This document shows positions 36,902 to 45,684 of a stretch of DNA of 64,000 nucleotides, piece by piece (position 1 is the stretch's first letter; each line of letters begins with the position of its first letter). The position numbers and the translations under genes were made by a program. The stretch spans positions 124,001-188,000 of the forward strand of contig NZ_AAXY01000005.1 in assembly GCF_000169375.1 (NCBI RefSeq). The letters run 5' to 3'. The stretch is from Marinobacter sp. ELB17. Lineage in GTDB: Bacteria; Pseudomonadota; Gammaproteobacteria; Pseudomonadales; Oleiphilaceae. The notes beneath the pieces were generated by a model that was not told the origin of the DNA, did no database searches, and worked only from the letters and a program-made list of their open reading frames with translations.

Positions 36902-37267
36902 GCGATAGGCAAAGCAGGCGGGCACACCCTGACGTTGCTCGCTGATGCACTGAAAAGCTTTCCGGATCACCTGATCAGTATTCAGGGGCACAGCGACAGC
37001 CGCTCCATTGCTCCTGCCTTGCAGAGTTTGTATCCAACCAACTGGGAGTTATCGGCGTCACGGGCTGCGTCAGCGGTGCGGGTGTTGAGAGAGGCCGGTA
37101 TCGACCCCAGCCGGATGCAGGCAGTGGGTTTTGCAGATGCCCGACCGCTGGTTAAAGAAATCGATACCGTCAGTCGTCGGAAAAACCGACGTATTGAGGT
37201 GCTGTTGTATCCGTCCCAGTTCAAGATAAAAGCCTACCGACCGGGCGGCCGTGAGCCGGCCCGGTAG
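36902..37267 (+). pseudogene. OmpA-type C-terminal domain fragment
   Basis: An open frame of 121 codons encoding the peptidoglycan-binding OmpA/MotB domain: ISIQGHSDSRSIAPALQSLY, NWELSASRAASAVRVLREAG, QAVGFADARPL and SRRKNRRIEVLLYP. The conserved Asp and Arg that hold diaminopimelate are present, but the membrane part upstream is missing. It resembles the C-terminus of MotB- or ZorB-like stator proteins. Confidence 0.65.
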
Positions 37268-37297
37268 TGGTTTCCTCCGGAGCTGCCGGACGGTTGA

Positions 37298-37990
37298 TTA
37301 ATAGTTCGACGGAAACAGTGCACGCAGCGTCTCTTCGTCCCGCTCTTTCTTGAACGGGTGGTCGGTGCCGACCAGACGTGCGCGACTCACCGCCGGCCTG
37401 TCTTCGATAAGCTCGAACCAACGCTTGATATTGGGAAATGCCGCCAGTGGATTATCATCGCCTGAAAACACACGTTCCGCCATGTTGATCCAGCCCCAGG
37501 CAGACATGTCAGCGATAGAATAGTCATTGCCAACGATGTATTCCCGGCCGTTCAGGTGATCTTCCAGTACCTGGTAGTGACGTTCGGCTTCCCGACGATA
37601 GCGGTTGATAACGTAAGGTAGTTTTTCCGGAGCCGCGAGTTGAAAGTGCACCGCCTGACCGGAGAAGGGACCAAGGCCCGTGCCGATGAAAGAAAGCCAA
37701 GACAACAGTTCCCCGCGATCTTCTGGCACGCTATTAAAGCGCCCGGTTTTCTCGGCGAGATACAGTAGAATGGCGGTGGAATCGAAAACCCGCACGGCGT
37801 TTCCACCCGGGCCGTCGGTATCCACAATTGCGGGCACCTTGCCATTGGGGTTGATGGCGCGGAACTCGGGGATGTGTTGCTCGCCCTTGCTGGTGTCGGT
37901 AGGTACTACCTCGTAATCCAGACCGGCTTCTTCCAAGAAGAGCGCGATCTTGGCCGGATTGGGGGTCGGATGGAAATAAAAACGGATCAT
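37298..37990 (-). CDS. Glutathione S-transferase
   Basis: 230 residues from ATG 37990 (GGAG upstream); the longer frame to 38146 adds an unrelated tail. Thioredoxin-like N-domain: MIRFYFHPTPNPAKIALFLE, INPNGKVPAIVD (cis-Pro) and VFDSTAILLYLAEK; the helical C-domain includes YIVGNDYSIADMSAWGW (N-capping box). It matches the YfcG/YghU-like nu-class GSTs. Substrate unknown. It is divergent from the TetR remnant upstream, which may once have controlled it. Confidence 0.88.
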   Translation of the reverse strand: MIRFYFHPTPNPAKIALFLEEAGLDYEVVPTDTSKGEQHIPEFRAINPNGKVPAIVDTDGPGGNAVRVFDSTAILLYLAEKTGRFNSVPEDRGELLSWLSFIGTGLGPFSGQAVHFQLAAPEKLPYVINRYRREAERHYQVLEDHLNGREYIVGNDYSIADMSAWGWINMAERVFSGDDNPLAAFPNIKRWFELIEDRPAVSRARLVGTDHPFKKERDEETLRALFPSNY

Positions 37991-38138
37991 ATAAGAAAGC
38001 TCCAGCTCTGGCTGGCTGAATTTTTTGCGACCAGAGTCTATTGTTGATTTAAGTTTTTGATCACTCGTTCTAAAGTAAGTTAGGTAACTCTTTAAAACAA
38101 GGGCGCAAATCATCGAGGTGAGGATGCGCAGCCGTGGT

Positions 38139-38327
38139 ATGGCCAAGACAATTTGATAAGACGGACGCCCTCGCCCGGGCGATACAGTGATGTTGGTCCC
38201 GCGACTATGAGTCCATGCCCGTTCGAGATCTCGCCGGCAAAGTGGGCATCAACGGTGCCAGCCTCTACAACACTTTTGAGGACAAACGCTTGTTGTACCT
38301 TAACGCTCTTGACCACTATCTAAAAAT
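38139..38327 (+). pseudogene. TetR-family regulator remnant
   Basis: A short HTH reading with two interruptions: MAKTI-stop, then KTDALARAIQ-stop-CWSRDYESMPVRDLAGK and VGINGASLYNTFEDKRLLYL. The pattern matches TetR N-termini (GASLYNTFGDKRSLY). The effector domain is missing; it ends against the hydratase gene. Confidence 0.6.
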
Positions 38328-38351
38328 AGCGTCTCTCAACCCACTCCGCTT

Positions 38352-39113
38352 TCAGTCGAGGATCAACTCCACCTCGCCTATCGCCTCGAACACCAATCGA
38401 GCACTATGGCCGCGTTGCATTTCCAGCACACCATTAAACGTGCCGGTGGTGATCACTTCACCTGCATGAAACCCCACACCACTGGCGGCAATACGGGTAT
38501 TGATCATCTGCATCAATAGTAGCGCGGGATCGCCGCCGGGGTGATCGCCACGGCCCGACAAGGCGACGTCGCCATTTAGCGACAAGCGATAGACGGCGTC
38601 CTTCATTTGCCGCAAGTTTCCGCCATCGACGCTGCTGCCTAACACGAAGCCGCCATGACTTAATCCATCGGCGAGTTGCCACAATGGAGGCACCTCGGGC
38701 CAGCTTTCAAAACGGCTATCGACCACCTCGATCGCCGCGTGCAGGCTGGCAACTTGAGCGGCTACCTCCTCCAATGTATAGGGTGCTTCCCGTGCAGGTA
38801 AGTCGCCACCCAGCACTACGGCCAGCTCCGGTTCGAGAAACACCCTATGGTAGTTGTTCCGCGCTAGCCGCGCTGGCGAATGGTGACTCTGCTCACTAAA
38901 CAACCGCGAGAAGCGTGACACTTCGCCTTTAATGATGCCACCGAGTTTCCAACCTGAGGGCGTACCTGAATGCGCCGATACTCGCTCCTGAATGTCATAG
39001 GCGTCCTGCGCTTCGGTCAGTGGAATATCCTCGGGCAGCGGAATCTGCGTGTGCCGCTCGTAGGCCTCGACTAAGCGCTGAGCGCCGGCGGTTATAATCT
39101 CGTCATGCGTCAT
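38352..39113 (-). CDS. 2-keto-4-pentenoate hydratase-like enzyme (FAH family)
   Basis: 253 residues from ATG 39113. The fold is that of MhpD/HpaH-type hydratases: AQDAYDIQERVSAHSGTPSG, WKLGGIIKGEVSRFSRLFSE, FLEPELAVVLGGDL (metal Glu residues in ExE) and AAIEVVDSRFESW, FVLGSSVDGG, AGEVITTGTFNGVLEM. Such enzymes hydrate 2-oxo-alkenoates or act as related decarboxylases. It is 2 bp after the hydantoinase stop, so it is cotranscribed; how a hydratase serves hydantoin breakdown is unclear. Confidence 0.8.
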   Translation of the reverse strand: MTHDEIITAGAQRLVEAYERHTQIPLPEDIPLTEAQDAYDIQERVSAHSGTPSGWKLGGIIKGEVSRFSRLFSEQSHHSPARLARNNYHRVFLEPELAVVLGGDLPAREAPYTLEEVAAQVASLHAAIEVVDSRFESWPEVPPLWQLADGLSHGGFVLGSSVDGGNLRQMKDAVYRLSLNGDVALSGRGDHPGGDPALLLMQMINTRIAASGVGFHAGEVITTGTFNGVLEMQRGHSARLVFEAIGEVELILD

Positions 39114-39115
39114 AC

Positions 39116-40546
39116 TCAGAACCCCTTGGCGTTGCCCCGTGGACGCGCTGGCTGGGGTTTGTCGCACTTGAGAAATTCACCATAACCGGCCTCGCCCTCG
39201 GGCTTGCCGGCCCGAGATACTACCCGGCCGCGACATAGGGTAAGCATTGGGCGGCCGGTCAGCTCAAGCCCCTCGTAAGGGGTATAGTCCACGGCATGAT
39301 GCAGATCGGCGTTGCGTATAGTGCTTTTCGCCGTCGCGTCCCACACTGTCAGATCGGCGTCGCTGCCGATCGCAATGGTGCCCTTGCGTGGATAAAGCCC
39401 GTAGATTTTCGCGGGGTTGGTCGCGGTCAGCGCCACGAAGCGGGTGACGTCGATACGCTCTTTAACCACCCCTTCAGAAAACAGGATCAACAGGCGTGTC
39501 TCGAGACCGGGAATGCCGTTTGGGATGTGTTCAAAATGGGCCTGTTCACCATTTAGCTTCTTACCCCTAGGATCCTCGAAGCGAAACGGCGCATGATCCG
39601 ATGAAAACACCTGGAAAACTCCAGATTCGAGCCCTTGCCAGACCGCTTCTTGGGCTGCCGGGTCCCGGGGTGGCGGGCTGCATACATACTTGGCACCTTC
39701 GAACCCGTCGCGATCCAGATCCTTAGCCGTGAGCATCAAATACTGCGGACAGGTCTCACCATAGACGCGTAACCCCCGGCTCTGTGCCCAGCGAATCTGC
39801 TCAATGGTCTCGGTGCCGGAAACGTGCACGATCAGTATCGGCACATCGACCAGCTCTGCCAGTGATATCGCGCGGTGGGATGCCTCACGCTCGCCAATGC
39901 TCGAATGTGCCACGCTATGATAATAAGGCTCGGTGTTACCGCTCTCAGTGAGAATCTCGGTCAAGTAGGCGATGCAGTCAGCGTTTTCCGCATGGATCAT
40001 AACCATGGCGCCTTCGCGACGCGCCAACGCCAGAACTTTGAGAATCTCTCGATCGTTGAGCTTGAGGTCATCGTAGGTCATGTAGATCTTGAAAGAGCTA
40101 TAGCCCTCCTTGATCAGCGCCGGTAGCTCGTCTTTCAACACAGTTTCGGTAGGATCGCTGACGATCATGTGAAAAGCGTAGTCGATGAAAGCCTGGCCGT
40201 CGCTGCGCCGGTGATAATCTTCCACCGCTGCACGTAGACTCTGTCCTTTCTGTTGGGCGGCAAAGGGCATCACTGTGGTGGTGCCCCCGCAAGCCGCCGA
40301 ACGCGTACCGGTGTAAAAGCCGTCGGCCATTACCGCGCCGTCGCCGAGCGGTTGATCAAGATGGCAATGCGCGTCGATGCCGCCGGGCAATACCCATAAT
40401 CCTTCAGCATCGATGACCTTAGTGGCCGTGCCCAGCTGATGACCGAGTGCTACAATGCGCCCCGCCCTGATGCCGATATCGGCGCAGTAACAGTCTGCAG
40501 CGGTAACAATTCGGCCGTTTTTAATCAATGTGTCGAAGTTTTGCAT
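39116..40546 (-). CDS. hydA: Dihydropyrimidinase / D-hydantoinase
   Basis: 476 residues. Metal site: PGGIDAHCHLDQP (His pair), carbamylated Lys in SSFKIYMTYDDL, the downstream His residues in MVMIHAENAD and PILIVHVSGTET, and VFSSDHAPF (catalytic Asp). It hydrolyses dihydropyrimidines or 5-substituted hydantoins to N-carbamoyl amino acids. No carbamoylase gene is beside it. Upstream are a small allophanate-hydrolase-like protein and an NCS1 permease of the hydantoin/allantoin type. Confidence 0.9.
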   Translation of the reverse strand: MQNFDTLIKNGRIVTAADCYCADIGIRAGRIVALGHQLGTATKVIDAEGLWVLPGGIDAHCHLDQPLGDGAVMADGFYTGTRSAACGGTTTVMPFAAQQKGQSLRAAVEDYHRRSDGQAFIDYAFHMIVSDPTETVLKDELPALIKEGYSSFKIYMTYDDLKLNDREILKVLALARREGAMVMIHAENADCIAYLTEILTESGNTEPYYHSVAHSSIGEREASHRAISLAELVDVPILIVHVSGTETIEQIRWAQSRGLRVYGETCPQYLMLTAKDLDRDGFEGAKYVCSPPPRDPAAQEAVWQGLESGVFQVFSSDHAPFRFEDPRGKKLNGEQAHFEHIPNGIPGLETRLLILFSEGVVKERIDVTRFVALTATNPAKIYGLYPRKGTIAIGSDADLTVWDATAKSTIRNADLHHAVDYTPYEGLELTGRPMLTLCRGRVVSRAGKPEGEAGYGEFLKCDKPQPARPRGNAKGF

Positions 40547-40639
40547 GACGTTGCTGCCTTTGTTTTCGTTGTGAATGCTGGCTTGGCGGTACGTGCTATC
40601 CCGCCAAAAATTACCATCGATAGGGACTCAGCCTCTCTT

Positions 40640-41047
40640 TCAGAGCTTCGGCTGCAGACTTTCGCAATAGGCAAGCCAACCGCCACTTACCGTGATATCC
40701 ACTACCGCCGGCAGGCTGATTGCCGACTCTATTAGGCACATGCTTAAAGACCCCGATCCGTCCTCCAGCTCGATGACCGTGAGCTCTAGCTCCCCAGGCT
40801 CACTCGGCAACAGGCGATCTCGCAGCTGCGCGTAAGAGACGTCATAAAGTTCACCGGGTATTTTTGCGCCGCCATCTCGCACCGGAAAAAGCCCGGGGAA
40901 TTCGTCCCGAACGGAATAAAATCGGTAGTTAGCCGCCGTTTTAACCTTGCCTAGAAACGTAGCGCCTTCCAGCGCAAAATTTGTGGAGCCACCAGACATC
41001 GCCTGGCCATTCACAAACATGCGTAACTTCAATTCATTTTCTTTCAT
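40640..41047 (-). CDS. Stand-alone allophanate hydrolase C-terminal-like protein
   Basis: 135 residues. NGQAMSGGSTNFALEGATFL, YRFYSVRDEFPGLFPV and VIELEDGSGSLSMCL match the gamma-glutamylcyclotransferase-like C-terminal domain of allophanate hydrolase (AtzF/DUR1-type), here as a free protein. In AtzF this domain decarboxylates N-carboxyurea. The amidase domain is absent, so it must act on its own or with a partner. Lies between the NCS1 permease and the hydantoinase. Confidence 0.75.
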   Translation of the reverse strand: MKENELKLRMFVNGQAMSGGSTNFALEGATFLGKVKTAANYRFYSVRDEFPGLFPVRDGGAKIPGELYDVSYAQLRDRLLPSEPGELELTVIELEDGSGSLSMCLIESAISLPAVVDITVSGGWLAYCESLQPKL

Positions 41048-41124
41048 CGCTTCATCGCTTCATCCATTCATCCATTCATTCGATCCGAAAAGTCTTTTCT
41101 AAACGCCTGCATTAGGACTGTATT

Positions 41125-42495
41125 TCATTTCGACGAAACGTTCGCCCGACCGATGTCCTGAAAGCGCCCATCAAGCCCGGCCTTCTTTACGATCAGAAAG
41201 AACGCCAGGGTAAAGGGAAAGCCCACTAGCCAGGAATAATCGAGAAACAGGAAGGACACCACCGCTCCGGCTACGAGAGACGACATACCTGCTGGACTGA
41301 ATCCACTTGCATAGCGATAAGTGTTTTTATCGTAAAGCTTTACCACGTCGAGTTGTGTTTTGCGCAGGATGAAATAGTCCGCCAGCATGATGGCGGTTGC
41401 CGGTCCCAAAAAACTCGCATAGAAGTTCTGGAACTTGAAGAAGTAATCGCTGGAGAACAAATACCAGGGTGCTGTTACCACCGATAGCGCGGCGACCAAA
41501 ATGATGCCGCCGTGCCAGGAAATCTTGAAGATGTCCTGGAAGGCCAATGCTGGCGGTAGAATATTGAGCGTTAGGTTGGAGGTAATCTGCGCCAGGATGA
41601 TGAACACCAAAAGCACGATGCCAAACGCCGGATTAGGGGCCAGTTCGACAAGGCCAGCGATAGGATCGGTGCTACCGGTTGCTAGGCCAATCAGCATGCC
41701 GGACAGGATCATAAACAGCCATGGCGGGATGACGCCAAAGAAGTTGGCAATTGCGCTTACACGCAGAATAGAACGCCCCCGCGGATCGACTTGGCGGGTC
41801 AAGTCGGAGCTGTTGAGAATGACGGTCGTCCAGTTGGCGAAGGCAGCCATCATGCCGGCGATCCACAATAGCCCCCAGGAACCGGGTACTTCCGAAGCAA
41901 CGGAAAAATTGATATTACCTTTGGCGAATACTACATAGAAAAAATACAACAACATGGCGAAGATGATCAGCGACATCGTGCCATTGAAGCGCGTGATCGT
42001 ACCCACGCCGCGATAGGCCAGCAAACTCTGCAGAATTAATAAAAAGAAGAAATAGACCCAGACATTGCCGAGCCCAAATAGGCTGGTCGTGACCTGCTGC
42101 AAGGCCAGAGCGCCAATCCAGGTACCGATACCGTTCCAGGCGATGGCCGGTATGCATCTTAAAATGGCGACGATCTTGGTGCCTTGAGTGCCGAATGCCG
42201 TCCGCCCCTGAACGATGAACGGAATGCCGTAACGCATGCCAGCATGACCTTGTAGCGTCATCAACAGGGCGACCAATACACTGGCGACCACCCCCGCCAC
42301 AATTACCTGAATGAAATTCAGAGCTCCCACCGGGTGCAGCAAGTACAACCCGATCACCATGATCTGGACGATGATGCCTGAAGACCAGAATACCAGGGCA
42401 TAACTGCCTTGGGTCATCGGGCGATGCGCCTCCTCCACCGGCTGAAGGCCATCCCGCGACGCCGAGGCGCTGTGTGTATTGTCTGTGTTGTCCAT
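41125..42495 (-). CDS. NCS1-family hydantoin/allantoin/cytosine-type permease
   Basis: 456 residues, about 12 transmembrane helices. GMRYGIPFIVQGRTAFGTQG, CIPAIAWNGIGTWIGALALQ and NWTTVILNSSDLTR are NCS1 signatures (substrate-site Trp and Asn); FLGPATAIMLADYFILRKTQ is the conserved late loop. The Mhp1-like family imports hydantoins, allantoin or pyrimidines by Na+ or H+ symport. It begins 73 bp after the TRAP large permease and precedes the hydantoinase genes. Confidence 0.88.
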   Translation of the reverse strand: MDNTDNTHSASASRDGLQPVEEAHRPMTQGSYALVFWSSGIIVQIMVIGLYLLHPVGALNFIQVIVAGVVASVLVALLMTLQGHAGMRYGIPFIVQGRTAFGTQGTKIVAILRCIPAIAWNGIGTWIGALALQQVTTSLFGLGNVWVYFFFLLILQSLLAYRGVGTITRFNGTMSLIIFAMLLYFFYVVFAKGNINFSVASEVPGSWGLLWIAGMMAAFANWTTVILNSSDLTRQVDPRGRSILRVSAIANFFGVIPPWLFMILSGMLIGLATGSTDPIAGLVELAPNPAFGIVLLVFIILAQITSNLTLNILPPALAFQDIFKISWHGGIILVAALSVVTAPWYLFSSDYFFKFQNFYASFLGPATAIMLADYFILRKTQLDVVKLYDKNTYRYASGFSPAGMSSLVAGAVVSFLFLDYSWLVGFPFTLAFFLIVKKAGLDGRFQDIGRANVSSK

Positions 42496-42568
42496 GCTGC
42501 GATCCTCTTATTGTGGCTGTTGGAGGCGGCTGCGCCTTGGTGCAATCGCCCGGGAGCCCTCCGGCGAC

Positions 42569-43870
42569 CTAGCCCATGGCATTAGGGAGCCACAACACCA
42601 GCCCCGGCCAGATAATGATCAGCAGCACGAATAGCAGCATGATGACGAGGAACGGCAGACTGCCGAGCATCACATCAGTGATCGAGCCCTTGCCGCGTAC
42701 CCCCTGCACCACGTAGAGGTTCATGCCGATCGGTGGAGTGATCAGCGAGATCTCCATCATTATTACCAGGAAGATGCCAAACCACACCGGGTCGTAGCCA
42801 AACTCCACCACCATCGGCACGACGATGGGCACGGTGGCGATCATCATCGACAGCGTTTCGAGAAAGCAGCCCAGCACCAGGTAGAACACCACCAGCACCA
42901 GAATTAGCCCAAGCGGCGTGAGGCCCAGGTCGGCGACCCAGTTGGTCAGAGTGAAGGGAATGCCCAGAATGCCGACGATGTAGTTCATGAAGAAGGCGGC
43001 AACGATGATCAGCAGGATCATCGCCGTGGTCCGTGCCATCGACAGGAAGCACTCGTGCAGCATGCGAACCGTCAGCTTGCGATAGATTGCTGCAAGCACC
43101 AATGCCGCAACCACGCCCAGCGCCGCCGCCTCGGTGGGCGTGGCCCAGCCGCTGTAGATGCTGCCGATGACGATCGCGAAGACGAACGCTGGCGGGAGCA
43201 GGTCGGCCAGTGAACGTAGCCGCTGGCGAAGCGGCACGGGCGGCTCCGCGTCGCCGGCCACGCCAGGGCGTAACAGACTGAAGGCCATGATCGCGAGCAT
43301 GAAGCACCCAGCGAGCACCAGCCCAGGCAGGATACCGGCGATGAACAGCTTGCCGATGGAAGTGTTGGTGATGGCACCGTAGATGATCATATTGATGCTG
43401 GGTGGAATCAGGATGCCCAGGGTGGCACCAGCGGCCAGGGTCCCCAATGCCAGGCGCTCGTTGTAGCCGCGGTCGGAGAGGGCCGGCAGTGCGACGGTGC
43501 CGATGGTCGCGGCAGTGGCCACCGACGACCCCGACATCGCGGCGAACACAGTTGATGCGCCGATGTTGGTATGCAACAGCCCGCCGGGCATACGACTCAG
43601 CCATACCGACAGCGCGCTATACATGCGCTCGGTGACGCCACTGCGCAGCAACAACTCGCCAAGCAGGATAAAAAGGGGGATCGCCGTGAGTAGGAAGTTG
43701 TTTAGCGTGCCCCACAGCGTATCGCCAAACGAATACAACAGTGGCAGCCCTAGATACATCAGCGTGCCGATGGCCGAGACGCTAAAGATCGCCACCGCGA
43801 CGTGGACGCCGATCGCCATCATGCCGAGCAGGATGATGAAACCGATCAACACCTCGAAGGGACTAATCAT
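42569..43870 (-). CDS. dctM: TRAP transporter large permease (DctM)
   Basis: 433 residues with 12-13 transmembrane segments. FLLTAIPLFILLGELLLRSG, GLLHTNIGASTVFAAMSGSS and LAAGATLGILIPPSINMIIYG are DctM motifs, and the end has LITPPIGMNLYVVQGV. It is the main Na+-coupled transport subunit. It overlaps dctQ by 4 bases. Confidence 0.93.
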   Translation of the reverse strand: MISPFEVLIGFIILLGMMAIGVHVAVAIFSVSAIGTLMYLGLPLLYSFGDTLWGTLNNFLLTAIPLFILLGELLLRSGVTERMYSALSVWLSRMPGGLLHTNIGASTVFAAMSGSSVATAATIGTVALPALSDRGYNERLALGTLAAGATLGILIPPSINMIIYGAITNTSIGKLFIAGILPGLVLAGCFMLAIMAFSLLRPGVAGDAEPPVPLRQRLRSLADLLPPAFVFAIVIGSIYSGWATPTEAAALGVVAALVLAAIYRKLTVRMLHECFLSMARTTAMILLIIVAAFFMNYIVGILGIPFTLTNWVADLGLTPLGLILVLVVFYLVLGCFLETLSMMIATVPIVVPMVVEFGYDPVWFGIFLVIMMEISLITPPIGMNLYVVQGVRGKGSITDVMLGSLPFLVIMLLFVLLIIIWPGLVLWLPNAMG

Positions 43871-44481
43871 TCATGATGGCTCCTTTGTGGCGCCTGCACC
43901 GTGCCGGAGACATAGTCGTGGCGCGCCTCGTCAAGTTCGTCGTCCGGCGAACGGGCATCGAACTCGCGGTTGAGGCGGCTGATGTCGCCGGTCACCAGCA
44001 GGAAGACGGCCCTGAGCGCCAGTAAGGCAGCGAGCAGGGAGAATACCGTGAGCCCCGCGACCCACAGCGACTGCGGAATCCAAAGCGGCGTCTGCAATGG
44101 CGTACTGGCATGGCTTTGGAATTCTAGGGTGACCAACAGCGTGTCGACGGCGCGCCACAGCATGAAGGCTGCGAAGGTGGCCAATAACAGCGCCGCCGTG
44201 GCATTCAGCGGCGCACGCAGGACGCCGGGGAGATTGGCGAGCAACACGTCCACGCGGGTGTGCGAACGCCGCAGCAAGGCATAGGCGAAGCTGAACGACA
44301 CGCCGATGGCCATCACATAGCCGCCGATCTCGTCGACCCCCTGCAAGGAAAAATTAAAGAACTTGCGTGCGATGACCTCGAAGGTAATCAATACTGACAG
44401 GCACAACCCCCCATAACCGGCGGCGAGCGCCGCACCATGGGCCAGGCCGTTGGCGGCGCGATAGACGTCATTTGTTTTCAT
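43867..44481 (-). CDS. dctQ: TRAP transporter small permease (DctQ)
   Basis: 204 residues, four transmembrane helices; FEVIARKFFNFSLQGVDEIG and HTRVDVLLANLPGVLRAPLN are DctQ signatures. The C-terminal tail (about residues 165-204) is long and polar. An AGAGG ribosome site precedes the ATG. It pairs with DctM to form the membrane complex. Confidence 0.88.
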   Translation of the reverse strand: MKTNDVYRAANGLAHGAALAAGYGGLCLSVLITFEVIARKFFNFSLQGVDEIGGYVMAIGVSFSFAYALLRRSHTRVDVLLANLPGVLRAPLNATAALLLATFAAFMLWRAVDTLLVTLEFQSHASTPLQTPLWIPQSLWVAGLTVFSLLAALLALRAVFLLVTGDISRLNREFDARSPDDELDEARHDYVSGTVQAPQRSHHE

Positions 44482-44532
44482 GGTAGACCTCTCAGTACGG
44501 GGCGAGAGGCAAGCGCCTCAGGCCCCTCTCGG

Positions 44533-45585
44533 TTACTGGATGGTATAGCCCGTCGCGTCGCCGACTGTGTCGTTCCATACCTGGGTGCACTCGGGGTAGA
44601 TCTGGTTGCAGTTCTCGCCCCATACCGGCAGTACGGTCTTCTCGGTGATCTCGCGCACCTGCTGCGAAGACGACGCGCCGATATCCACCAGGGTCATGTC
44701 GTACTCGGTATGGCGTTCGCAGCCATCCTGGCCGGTACTGCAGGCGATCGCATCGTCATTGACGTTATAGGCGATGTCCCACATCTGCTGCTCCATCTCC
44801 TTGAACGCTGCCGTCAGCATTTCTTGCTGGGTAGCATCGAGGCGGTTCCATGCACCCAGGTTCATGAAGTGACCCTGCACCGAGAATGACAGCGGCAGCG
44901 GCACCAAGTGGGTGGTGACCTCGGGCCACTTGCCGCTGTTGGCTGCGGTGGGTGCGGTCACGCCGCAGTCGACCACGCCACGCTGCAACGCCAGGTAGAC
45001 CTCGCTGAATTGTAGGGTCACCGGCGTCGCCCCCAGGCCTTCGACCAGCCGCGACATTGACGGTGTGAACACGCGCACCTTCTTGCCGGCCAGGTCGTCC
45101 ACCCCATCGATCTCGCCATTGCAGAACAGCATCTGCGGGCCGAATGGCCACAGTGTCATCAGCTTGGCATTGAAGCGTTCCTGAAGTCGCGCGTCCATCT
45201 TCTCGCGAATGGCCTCGACGACATTACGTTGCTCATCAAGGTCCTGCGCCACACCGGCCAGGTCGACGCCTTCGAAGAATGGGTCATCACGCGAGGCCAT
45301 GCCGATCTGCACCGACATCACGTCGAAGGCGCCGGTACGGATCATGCGAAGCGCGTCTGCGGCCTTGAGGCCGATGGCATCCATGGTGTTGTAGGTCACG
45401 TTGAGGTCGTCGCGTTCATTGAGCTTGCTGAAGAAGGGGCGCTCGACCTGTTCGACGTGGATTTTGTTGCCCGAGAAGTTACCCACTACCCGTAGCTGGG
45501 TTTCAGCCTGGACCAGGCCTCCCAGCGCCATTCCACAGGCGCACGCTGTTAGCAAGGAAACTCGCTTGATTGTGGTTGTATGCAT
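44533..45585 (-). CDS. dctP: TRAP transporter solute-binding protein (DctP)
   Basis: 350 residues with a signal peptide ending at VQAE. DctP motifs: MIRTGAFDVMSVQIG, DLAGKKVRVFTPSMSRLVEG (with the Arg that grips the substrate carboxylate) and FSEVYLALQRGVVDCGVTAP. The tail has several Cys residues (CSTGQDGC, ENCNQIYPEC), more than usual. It delivers an unknown organic acid to DctQM. Context suggests a carboxylate related to the racemase-like and hydantoinase enzymes. Confidence 0.92.
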   Translation of the reverse strand: MHTTTIKRVSLLTACACGMALGGLVQAETQLRVVGNFSGNKIHVEQVERPFFSKLNERDDLNVTYNTMDAIGLKAADALRMIRTGAFDVMSVQIGMASRDDPFFEGVDLAGVAQDLDEQRNVVEAIREKMDARLQERFNAKLMTLWPFGPQMLFCNGEIDGVDDLAGKKVRVFTPSMSRLVEGLGATPVTLQFSEVYLALQRGVVDCGVTAPTAANSGKWPEVTTHLVPLPLSFSVQGHFMNLGAWNRLDATQQEMLTAAFKEMEQQMWDIAYNVNDDAIACSTGQDGCERHTEYDMTLVDIGASSSQQVREITEKTVLPVWGENCNQIYPECTQVWNDTVGDATGYTIQ

Positions 45586-45648
45586 ACTACACCTCTATAC
45601 TCGTTGGGTTGTTGTTAAGATATCGGGAGTGAATCCCACCACACCGAG

Positions 45649-45666
45649 GAGCCCTAGTAAGGGCTC
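45649..45666 (-). other. Hairpin between the racemase-like gene and dctP
   Basis: GAGCCC-TAGTAA-GGGCTC, a perfect 6-bp stem in the spacer. With no T-run it looks more like an mRNA processing or stabilising hairpin than a terminator. Confidence 0.4.
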
Positions 45667-45684
45667 TTGCTATTAAGGTCGGAC

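Noticed and set aside
42675..43604. A 309-codon open frame on the minus strand inside dctM
   Set aside because: It overlaps a clear DctM gene in another frame, is rich in Arg and His as shadow frames are, and has no recognisable domain.
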